This document shows positions 54,701-64,000 of a stretch of 64,000 bases of DNA, one piece after another. The notes under the pieces are model-generated. The model ran no database searches and was not told the origin of the DNA. It saw only the letters and a list, made by a program, of their open reading frames with translations. The DNA is from Allium sativum (Eukaryota; Streptophyta; Magnoliopsida; Asparagales; Amaryllidaceae). The position numbers and the translations under genes were made by a program. How positions within the stretch are numbered: position 1 is the stretch's first letter; each line of letters opens with the position of its first letter. The DNA is taken from contig CM060912.1 of assembly GCA_030737875.1 (NCBI GenBank), positions 129,837,993 to 129,901,992 of the forward strand, given 5' to 3'.

Positions 54701-56160
54701 TAAGCGATTTCCACTTACAGGAAAAATACAAACTTCCACTTCACCTTCTTCCCGTAACATTTCCCTGTTCTTCAAACAAAAAAAAAACGCTACACAATTC
54801 CTCCCGCCATTAGCGACCTGAACCCCATGACCCCGTGCCACCACCGCCGTTGGCACCAGCCTTCCACCCCCTCTGCACGTCCCAAATGACGGCCCTCCAA
54901 ACCGAACCTGTTGCTATAAAATTGGCTTCGAACTGAGATGATTCAACGTCGGAATCTCCATTAACACCACTGTCCTCTTCAGCATCCAACTTTCCTTCAT
55001 TCGCTAGAAGATTCCAAAACCCAACCAATCCACAAATGATGCGAGTTCTTACGCTAGCCACAAATTCAACAATCAATTTGCTAAACAATCACTGGCTTAC
55101 CCAGACAATCCCGTCCCCAAGCATACTTCGACGTGCTACAAAATCAGCGAACCAAGTTCGCACCTGCGACGACCCCTCCAAGTCGCTCCAGCCCCCGCCT
55201 CACGCGACAGCCGATGCCAGATCGAGCCATAAATATTGTCGTCGAACTAAGAAATAATGGCATCAGCGATTGAAATATGGAAAGAAATTGAGAATCGAAT
55301 GACTTGTTTTGGATTAGATTTTATATGAATTTGTTTTGATTTCCTTTCTTTTGACTGAAGCTAAAAAAGGCGAAACAAAAGAGGAATGGGGAAAATAAGG
55401 AATTTGGGAATTAGAGGTTCAGCTTGGGTTATTTTATATGTGTAAAGAAATTATATTTTATTGAATTTTTTATTTTTGCTGAATACGTATTTTTACTTTG
55501 ATTTTCAAATGATCGAACGCTGTGTTTTTCTTTTTCTATGGGTTTCAAATTAGTGTTTTCGAATGGAGAAGCACTGAGAGTTTCCTATATTTAAAGGACA
55601 AGCTTCATTGTCAATCCATCATGGCATGTGCGCACAAGACAGACATGTTTCCTTTCTTTTCCTTCTCATTGGTCAGCTGAGAAGGTTGAATTCAATAAGT
55701 TCTGAATTGTAGCAACTGTAGAACATGGGAGGCATGTGCAACAAAGGAAATGAAAGAAATTTATGCATAGATATTTTTATTCCTATCAAAATATCACCAT
55801 CAATTGGTCAATGATATCGAGTACACAGCAATTGGCAAACATACCATGCTAAATCTGAACATTGAGATATGAAAAGATTAGATAAGGCATTACGGAGATT
55901 GTAAAAGATTTGGGCTCGAAAACAATCCTAATTTCATAATTTATTGCACGATTAACATTCGATGTTTGTAATTCGTATAACCACATACAAGTTCGATTAG
56001 TGCTAAACTGGAAATCTAATAATAATTAATCTTTATGGATTTAATAAAATTATATTTAATAAATAAACTCCTTATAAAAAAATCATTATGTATTTCCAGT
56101 ACAATAATTAAAACAATTTAAATACTTTAAAATTAACGGTTAAAAATCTGGGTTGTTATA
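51788..56160 (-). repeat. 5' LTR of element B, proximal piece (4373 bp)
   Basis: Ends (LTR start) at 56160 with 'gggttgttata', a one-base change from the expected terminus. It aligns with 32726-36922 and 43535-43679. TATA box on the minus strand at 55432-55442. The 72-codon minus frame at the end of 54810-55088 is also open in the sister LTR (35645-35863). Confidence 0.87.
52325..52580 (-). repeat. Tandem ~50-bp units in the B 5' LTR
   Basis: Counterpart of 33168-33420 with the same number of units and the same GCGTTATAA(T)CGC core. Confidence 0.85.
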
Positions 56161-57483
56161 ATTTGAAATCAATAACCGAATTGAACTATATTTAAAAGTC
56201 ATCAAAATTATTATTAGAATTATGAAATTGTGATGAATTATGACTACAGTTATTTTAGAACAAGAGGAAATTTTATTTAAATTTTCATGATGATTGAATA
56301 ATTTGTATAATATCTTTGAATTGGTAGTTAATTTCATGAACATCTCCTTTATCTATCATCATTCTATCATCCACCATGATTTTATATTAATGTAGAGAGT
56401 TTATTTTTTTTAAACTCATCTTGAATAAACAGTGAAAATATTTGTGATGGAATTGTGATTATATTATTTTTCAAAATTAGTGATAATTGAAAATTTTCGA
56501 GAATCCCGGTAGAGTTGAGCATATTTCATAATGTGATTAATTTAGAAATTTATTTCACAAACCCTTTCTGTACCTACCACATTTCTATCATCCATATTGT
56601 TTTTATATACTAAGGAGTTTTTTCTTTTAATCCAGAAAATAATAAAAATATAATTTTCGTAAGTGTTTCTCTAACCTCATTTAAAAATCCAAGCTCTGGT
56701 TATACATGGTTATGAGATTACTTATTTTTAAGCTGCAACTGAGCTCGTTTAAAAATCCAAGATCTGGTTATGCGTGGTCATTGTGCTCTTAAATAAAAAT
56801 AAAAGGAAACGAAATAATTTGCAATAAATAAAATTTTATATGAAATTCTCCTTATTGTATAAAAACCAGCTTATCAATCCATTTTCTAATTGTGAAATGT
56901 ATATTAATATTTTATAAAATATTATGATTTGTTGATTGATAGCTATTGGGATTTGAGATTATTTGATGGCGTCACTTAAATTGAATTTATTATCGTTGTC
57001 TAAATCCATCACTATTTTGTGATTCATCTTTAAACCTTTTTTTGAAAATAATTGGAAATCATTGTTTTTAAAACTCTCTCCATTTTTATAAATTTCATCG
57101 TAAATCAGTCACTCTACAATGTGAAATATGCCACTAGTTCTTGGAATATTATGATTTTTGTCTGACTGATTGAAATTTATGATGACCGTTCCTCCTCTTA
57201 AGCTGAAATTATATTTTTAGTCTATTTTTCATCACTATTTTATTTTCTGTTTCCTTTTGATGATAAAAAAAGAGGGAGAATGGGTATAGATTTTTATTTA
57301 CGAGTGAATATTTTATAATATCTCAATATTTAAAATTCCATTCACTTTTCATTCTTTTCACTCATGAACACTTATAGGGGGAGTTTCTGTCGTAGGGGGA
57401 GCATTCGAATAAGGGGAGTTCATTACTTCACCGTCAAACACATTTACTATGCTCGAAATCTTTTATTTGTTTGTCATCGTCAA
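56161..57483 (+). other. AT-rich 3' interior of copia element F, no coding capacity
   Basis: No usable ORF. A 35-bp phrase ('tttaaaaatccaagctctgg') occurs twice (56680 and 56748). From 57260 onwards purine runs recur (AGAGGGAGAA, AGGGGGAG twice, AAGGGGAG), the multiple-PPT pattern of SIRE-type copia elements. Where B's flank ends and F begins cannot be fixed. Confidence 0.5.
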
Positions 57484-57493
57484 AAGGGGGAGA
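57484..57493 (+). promoter_or_regulatory. Polypurine tract of copia element F
   Basis: AAGGGGGAGA preceded by 'tttgtcatcgtcaaa', the phrase that precedes the tract in the other copia element ('gttgtcatcaatcaaa'). Confidence 0.8.
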
Positions 57494-57494
57494 T

Positions 57495-58623
57495 TGTTGT
57501 ATATAACGCTGTTGTGTATAACAATTATATGATTTTTGTTTGATGATAAAAACCAAATATATATTATTATAAATGTGTTTGTTATTGTACAGTTATACTA
57601 CATCACAGTCAAGAATATAATATTTGTATTTAAAAGGAATACTACTGCACGTGAATTCAAATATTCAAATAGTATTTTATTTAAATGTAATATTCTATTT
57701 CAAACTTTTCAACAGTACAAAATTTATAACTCCACTATTTGTTTATCTCAGTAATACAATACAATACATTTCATATTCAATTTCATGTACATATCAGTTC
57801 CTCACTACAACACTAACTCACTCAGTCACTCATGTTACATTTCATTTACAAAGTTGCATACACATTCACTTCATTCTCTGTTATATATACATTCATACAT
57901 TTAACTGACACTGTGCTAGTCCTCTGTCTTCACATCATCTCAATCAGTCCAGTCTTCTGCTTACCTGTCACAGAAACACACAAAGAGTAAACTAAAACAG
58001 AAATAATTTTAAATTCTAGCAAATATAATTTTTATTTTAAAAATTTATTTGCCTTAGAACTTTGGTGTGTTTCTCATCATTTTCATGACTTGATCTGATT
58101 TATATATCTATCCATCTTTGTCTAGACAGCTTGTGATATTCACATTGATTCACTGTAAATACCACAAGGTAGACAGTATTTCTAGTACTCGCAGATCAGC
58201 ACCAATGCACTACACTGGTTTGCTGATCATAACCAGCGTCTTTATTATCTGATTCTGAACAGCCACACTCAGATACAGCAGTCTGCTGACATAAATATTT
58301 GTGTCTGTCATTCAAATAGCCACATATATATACACATACGTATATATATACACATATATATAAATGGATAATACATACACAGTCAACACAAATGTCGAGC
58401 TCAAGACAGTAAAGAATAAATCCTAGGTTAAACAAGTTCAAGTCAGCATGAATGGGTCAAACATGTCAATGCATATTCAAGGAGATGAATCAAGCCAACA
58501 TGGTTCAAATTCGAGTACATTATGAACAGTTTAGCATAAGCCAAGTTTGAGGAAACGCAAATGAATGTAACATGGTGCAAGTGCTCTAGTCTAGCTAGTC
58601 CAAGTGCACACTAACCAGGAGAT
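57495..58623 (+). repeat. LTR of copia element F
   Basis: Starts TGTTGTATATAAC after the PPT. A TA-rich TATA-like box lies at 57880-57888 ('gttatatatacattc'). No clear CA end precedes the E LTR at 58624, so it is probably cut by insertion of E. AT microsatellites at 58321-58365. The 81-codon minus frame at 58196-58441 lies within it and is not supported. Confidence 0.65.
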
Positions 58624-61600
58624 TGTCACGAACCAGAATTTTCAATGATTAAAATATAATAAAAAATAAATTTTCTGATTATCAAGTGAATTTAATATGG
58701 TTTAAATACAAATATTGTTTTAAAAATGTTATATATATGAGTTTGAATAAATATTTTTGTTTTGGTTTATTGGATATGAATAACTTATTTTAAAGATCAC
58801 TTTTGAGATTTTTTTGAAATAAATAATTTAAATATTAATAAGCAATAATATTATTTAGTTTTATAAAATATATTGATTTCCATAAAGATTTATCGTGTAT
58901 ATAAGTTTCATTTTAATACATTATATTCGATAAATGATATAAATATGTATTTTTCCTAAGTAAAATTTATTGGTTACACATTTATGTATTGAAAATTGCT
59001 ACATTCATAATTGTTGCTAGTGTAGCTAAAAATATAATTTACCACAAATATATAAATAAGTGAATTTTGTTGAACATGCATTGGTTGGTTTTAAAATAAA
59101 GATTAGGTGTCCTGTTATGTGGCTGCATGCATGGAAAGGGTTATATTAGGAAAGCCAAGTGTCCCTTAAACAAAGACTAAAATATCCTTTTAAAAACCTA
59201 TAGAAAAAAATGTGTTTCTTTTGCTCATAAGGATCACGGCTGAAATCTCACCTTCTGGCTCCTGCTACTTCTCCTTCTTCCTCTGTTAATGCTCCAGTAA
59301 AATAAAAACCACCCCTCCTCTTCATTCAAAAATCCATAACTTCCAAACCATTCAATTATAGCCAAAACATTTCATATGAGAATTGTCTGTATCGTCATTT
59401 CTGATTTTTAGAAATTGACGGATCCAAAATTCATCAACAATCGAAAGAGGAATTTCAGTTTTTTAGAAAAATCAAATTTTGTGAAGGAAACTTCAAAAAA
59501 TTAAATCTCCCTATCCGCTTCGAATTAAATCAAGCCATCAACACCATTGAGATCAGCGAAGCGAGGAATATTTTTGGTGTAAGTTTCATGCGATTTTGTG
59601 TCAATATTTTTGAAAGTTCAAAATTAGGTTTGGGTTTAATCGGAGAAGCGAGCAACGATATGCAAATCCGAGTATGGCGTTGTGATGAGGATGGAGAGAG
59701 CTTCGATTGCGAGTAATTTGGTGGATTTCAAAGGAGAAAAGTGTCGATGTTTTGGAAGTGGCATGCGGTTTCCTGTAGCCGACGAGAGGCTCGGATTTCT
59801 AGGCGTGAAGGAAAGTGCTCGGGCGAGGTGGTGCTTTTGGAAGGGAACACGAAGGGAGGTCTATGGGTGGCCTCGGACTTGGAGCTCGGTGGGAATTTGA
59901 CTTGTGCGTGTGCACGAGTTTGCACAGTTGTTGAGTTCATCGTGTGCGTGAGGGAAGAACAGGAGGTGCGTAAGGGAGAAGAAGAAAGGAAGAAGGGGTG
60001 TGCGGGCTCGGATATGGTCTAGTAGATGGGCTTTGGGCTAATTTGTTGTAAGGTATAATCTTTTAAATTTTCTAAGTTTAAAAAGAAACTTTGTCAGCTA
60101 ATAACTCATTTGATTAAAATTAGATTGACGCATAGATAAGTTCGTTAGAGTTGAGTTAGAGAATAGAATCCGTTAGTATATTAGTTTGGTAATATTCGTT
60201 AAGTATAAATTTTAATAAAATAAAATAAGAGGCCCTTATACTTGTAACAATATATAATATATATAGTAAATAAGGTTATTAATCCAATATTATTTATATA
60301 AGCATAACAATCATCGGATGCTAATAGAATGGATTTGGAAGTAGTACGTGTAACGGTAGCAGTGTTCGTGATTTGTTCGCCCTGTAGTAAAATTTTTTGG
60401 AGCTTTGTCGGTGAGAACAACTAATTTCATCATTTATTTCAATTAGTAGTGATTAAAATGTGATGTGATGAATAATGATAATTGTTTGAATATGGGTGTT
60501 ATTGTGTGAATGGATGTACATGTAAATAGACAAACACTGAACATTGAAAAGCGCTATTGATCGTACGCTTGTGCGCAGCTGAATTGTTTGTGTATGAGTG
60601 ATGATTATAATTTATGATCATTTGATTTATATGGTTGTTTATTATGTTGCATGAAAGTACCCACAACACCGTAGTTATGGAATCATACAGACGATCGATT
60701 TAATTTCCTTCGATATAAATGAGACCGATTTTCAAATTATTAAAATATTGTTTTATCTAGTTAATTTGAAAAGAGATTTGGAATTTAAATATAATATTCT
60801 ATAATATTATATACCAGACCGTTCTAGGATGACAGAGAGGATGGTGACTAGGCTTGGGTTTGGGAATCCAGTTTCCTGCTCTCTTTGGCTATCCCTAACT
60901 GGTCCGACGAACGGAATGATTAATTCAAACATAACTTGAATTTAAAGTTTTTGTAAAACTTAGAAAAACAATAGACTATTTATGAAATTCAAATTTAAAT
61001 TTAAATAAAAAGGGTTTTCGAATTCCTATGGTTTACAACTTATTTAAATGTAGATTTTGATTTGGAAATGATTTTTATTTAACTTAAAAATCGGTTTTGA
61101 AATTTAGTTGTTTTGAAATTTTAAATTTATATTCAAAAGGATTTGAAGGAATTATATTTAAATCGTTTATAACGCACTGCGACGCGACAATTCATAAATA
61201 TCGATTTAAATTTTCAAACAATTATAACTTAACTGTTTGAAATCGGTTTGACTTGAAACAAGATGCGTTGATTTTCAATTATTAACAAATTTTGAATAGA
61301 AAAGAAATTTTTAAATTTCAGCGTATGATTTTCAAGTTATGTTCAAAACAAATTTGGGAAAGGTCATTGTACGTGCAGATCGGTAACCATAACAGAAATT
61401 CAAAAAAATAAAACCAGTTTTAAAGTTAGAGAGAATTCATGATAAGTTTTACTTTATTAATTTAAAGTAATTAGAAATGAATTATTGGAATTTTGAAGTG
61501 ATTTGGAATATATTTGAATTAAACGGTTATTGCAGCGTTTAATAACGTTCAACCGTTATTATCTAAATTCCAAAGATAAACGGGTTTTGAATTTATATTA

Positions 61601-62675
61601 CAAACCATTATTTAAATGGCTAAAAAGACTGAAAATGGTTCGGAAGGATTTTTAAATAATTGTACTTGGAATTATTTGTTAATTCTAAATATTAGAATTT
61701 AAAAGGAAATGAGTTGGAGGGAGTTTGTGGCAGATATTCGATATGTAATTCCGAAGTAGAACAAATACTATCAGAAGCATTAGAAAATATTTACCTTAAT
61801 GTTCTGATAGTGTTTAATTGAGTTGTGAATTTATATCAAATATAAGTCGATTTAACTCTATCAGACTTATGTTTGAATATGAATTGTTTGGATTATCATT
61901 AATGGAATTCCAATCCAAATAAAGATTCGATAAACTTAAAGACTTAAGGAATCGAAGGATTTTGTTTTGAGTATAAGGATCGAAGGGTTTTTGTTGGAAT
62001 AAAGGTTAGTAAATCTAATATTTTGATTTCAAAGAGAAGTTAAAATGGTGAAAGAATTTATGACAAATCCAACTTTGACATTGTAAACGAATTAAAATGA
62101 TTGGAAGGAGATTGGATTGAAAAGCTCATATGATCCATGACTATCAATTTAAGAATAAACTTATTACTCGGAAAGACCGGGATTGTATTTAATTCCGGAG
62201 ACCATTCCAAGTAATAATATGACGCAAGAAGCAAATTCAAGACTTGGAATCGATGTATGAAGACCATGGTTCTTTACATCGAGCGGACTGCCTGCTGATT
62301 GGTTTCATTACTGATAGCTACAGTAGAGAGATGCCCCTATTACCGGAGTGGTAGAAAGTCCAAACGTATGAGGAGAAATTTTGGATTTTGTTCCATTCAG
62401 ACCCAGGACGGACTTGTATGGATTGTATGTCTGCCATTGTAATTGACGGCATAACACTGATTTCCATTGATATGTATCTGGTTTGTGACATATAAGCTCG
62501 AAGTGGTTATGTACGGATGGAAATCACTGGCCATGTTGTGAATGGATAATGTGACATACTTAAGAGATGAAATGAGCTTGTACGATCAAGGCATTGCTTA
62601 TATAGGCATGTTTTGTATATGACATGACATCGACAAACCTTACACCCTGGATTGATGAGAAACTGGCGGTTAGGT

Positions 62676-62730
<55 letters not shown>

Positions 62731-63692
62731 TGATGATGACTGCTGCAGCAGTGGTAAATCACTTATGACTTATGGAATAGGGTATGTTCGGGGGTCCGTG
62801 TCTGGTTGAAAACCGTTGATCTACCTCGCGATTTGTATTAGTGTCCGCATCTGGATGAAAAACCCGTGATTACATTTCATTTGTGTTTCGATTGATCTTT
62901 CGTGCCAGGAATCATCAAGTTGGAAACCCAAATCTCCAACATGAGCGATACGGTTTTGGTTTGTGTATATATAAGGTGACATAATATTATGGGTATTATG
63001 CTATCTAGGATTAATGCATTTATTTGCGAAATGGTTTTCCGCACTATATATAATAATATTGAAAGAGGATTCTCACGTATGAAAGCATATTTGGTTGTCA
63101 TAAGATAAACCTCGCCCATCTGGTGTGCGCTTGCATTGTGTGATGTGGGACGAGCTTATGATAGCTTCATTTTCAAAAGTCATTACGTATTAATATGCAC
63201 ATGCATTCACATGGAGTAAACCGTTCCGCATTAGCGGCGTGATCCGATGAATTTCCATAACTTTAAAATAAATCATAAAACAACTGTTTTATGTTCTCAT
63301 ACCAGTCCCATGACTGACCTGGAGTTTATTGTTCCTTCCTAAACTTTGGGTGCCTATTGATTTTCACATATGCAGCCAGTAGTTTAGTTTTGCAGCTATG
63401 TTTGGTTGGAGCGAAGTTCGGAGTGCTTTCTGAGTTTGGATCCTTGCTAGGGTTAAAGCTTCCACTGTATCTTTTGAACTTCCGTCGAAAGTATATTTAC
63501 ATATTTTCTCTGCTGTATGTTTATGTCGTAACTCTGATATTCATGTAATTCTGATGTAAAATTGTTTTTGAGCAATGAAAAGTGCTGTTATTTGGTTCAA
63601 TGTATGCATGTACCCATAACAATTCATCTTTCTGAATGGTTTAAGTTGGTTTAATTACCGGCGAGAACCGAGCAAAAAGGCGTGTTGTTATA
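58624..63692 (+). repeat. 5' LTR of giant-LTR gypsy element E (~5.07 kb)
   Basis: Begins TGTCACGAACCAG; ends near 'gtgttgttata' just before the primer-binding site. Shares ordered blocks with D and B over the second half ('cggaaagaccgggattg' at 62172, 'gcattgtgtgatg' at 63133, 'cagtcccatgactgacc' at 63304). A GC-richer stretch at 59680-60020 carries overlapping frames of 70-93 codons, none recognisable. The start is inferred by analogy with D and B. Confidence 0.65.
62677..62727. repeat. (TG)n-(TA)n microsatellite in LTR E
   Basis: TGTGTG run followed by a long TA run. Confidence 0.95.
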
Positions 63693-63694
63693 GT

Positions 63695-63706
63695 TGGTAT
63701 CAGAGC
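63695..63706 (+). promoter_or_regulatory. Primer-binding site of element E
   Basis: TGGTATCAGAGC, an exact complement of the initiator tRNA-Met end, at the expected place after the LTR. Confidence 0.93.
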
Positions 63707-64000
63707 TTTGGTTTATACAAAGCTACAAGGTACGACATATTTTGAACAAAAAGATAGAACTCATCAGAGTTATAATATCTCATTAGAGATAGGGTTAGAA
63801 ATGCCCTAGAATGAGATTTTGGAATATTATGTCGAGAGAGCGTATTTTGGAATCTATATAAAGTTTTTTTCAACTGAGTAAATCGTTTTGGAAAGTGCTG
63901 TTATTCTGGAATATAAATAAAGATATGGGTTTTGAGTATTTTATTCGACATCGCGATTGGACTATCGGGTATGTAAGGATTTAGAATATACGCCTAGCTA
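63707..64000 (+). other. Leader of element E, cut by the window end
   Basis: Untranslated leader. It contains CG-AGAGAG-CGTAT at 63833-63845, the loop and 3' arm of the leader hairpin seen in B and C; the 5' arm is altered (ATGTCG), so pairing is weaker. No gag start is reached before 64000. Confidence 0.7.

Larger units (their letters stand above)
32726..56160 (-). mobile_element. Gypsy-type giant-LTR element B (LARD-like), split by two insertions
   Basis: Minus-strand order: 5' LTR (56160-51788, then 46899-45480), primer-binding site (45477-45467), non-coding interior, PPT (43689-43680), 3' LTR (43679-43535, then 36922-32726, truncated by C-minus). The LTR is about 5.8 kb and the interior only about 1.8 kb with no retroviral domain. 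Large LTRs, a short non-coding interior and a TGGTATTAGAG binding site fit a LARD (large retrotransposon derivative), which depends on another gypsy element's enzymes. The distal part of the 3' LTR (about 1.6 kb) is missing. Confidence 0.8.

Noticed and set aside
59682..60022. Overlapping 70-93-codon ORFs in LTR E
   Set aside because: Open in several frames at once in a GC-rich stretch, with no recognisable domain.

Overview
The window looks like repeat-only heterochromatin from a flowering plant, probably a eudicot. It is AT-rich and assembled almost entirely from LTR retrotransposons: Ty3/gypsy chromoviruses of Tekay/Del type, and Ty1/copia elements of SIRE/Maximus type. The gypsy and copia elements are primed by initiator tRNA-Met (TGGTATCAGAGC binding sites). 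I found no host gene, no functional tRNA or rRNA gene and no CRISPR array. The species cannot be named from the sequence. Family letters (A to F) are mine. LAYOUT. 1-12459: gypsy element A (58-11837, + strand, LTRs of 4.2-4.3 kb, decayed gag-pol) sits inside an inverted LTR of its own family (1-57 and 11838-12459). 12460-12900: unassigned. 12900-15249: fragment of a B-like giant LTR. 15250-32725: family C. A minus-strand, partly deleted tandem element (C-minus) has in its LTR a plus-strand tandem element, LTR-internal-LTR-internal-LTR (16776-29186), with one target-site duplication, ACATT, around the whole. The first internal region of C-plus holds the only nearly complete polyprotein here (Gag, protease, RT, RNase H, integrase, chromodomain), broken by one in-frame TGA. 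32726-56160: minus-strand element B, a LARD-like element with a 5.8-kb LTR and a 1.8-kb non-coding interior. Its 3' LTR carries a copia element whose two halves point away from each other (36923-43534, target duplication CTTAT). Its 5' LTR carries a plus-strand solo LTR of a related family, D (46900-51787, probable target duplication AAATC). 56161-58623: the 3' end of a second SIRE-like copia element (F). 58624-64000: the 5' LTR, primer-binding site and leader of another giant-LTR gypsy element (E), which runs off the window. HOW THE PARTS RELATE. The sequence is a record of nested insertion, recombination and decay. Three gypsy insertions (A in A, C in C, D in B) each went into an LTR of the same or a related family, always in opposite orientation. 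Two internal deletions in family C end in 4-bp microhomologies. The main biological signals beyond element identity are two RNA hairpins conserved across families (one just after the primer-binding site, one just before the polypurine tract, both with pairing-preserving changes), the back-to-back copia dimer whose LTR ends match crosswise, and a tRNA-like segment inside the A LTR. All alignments were made by eye; boundaries marked 'about' may be off by tens of bases.
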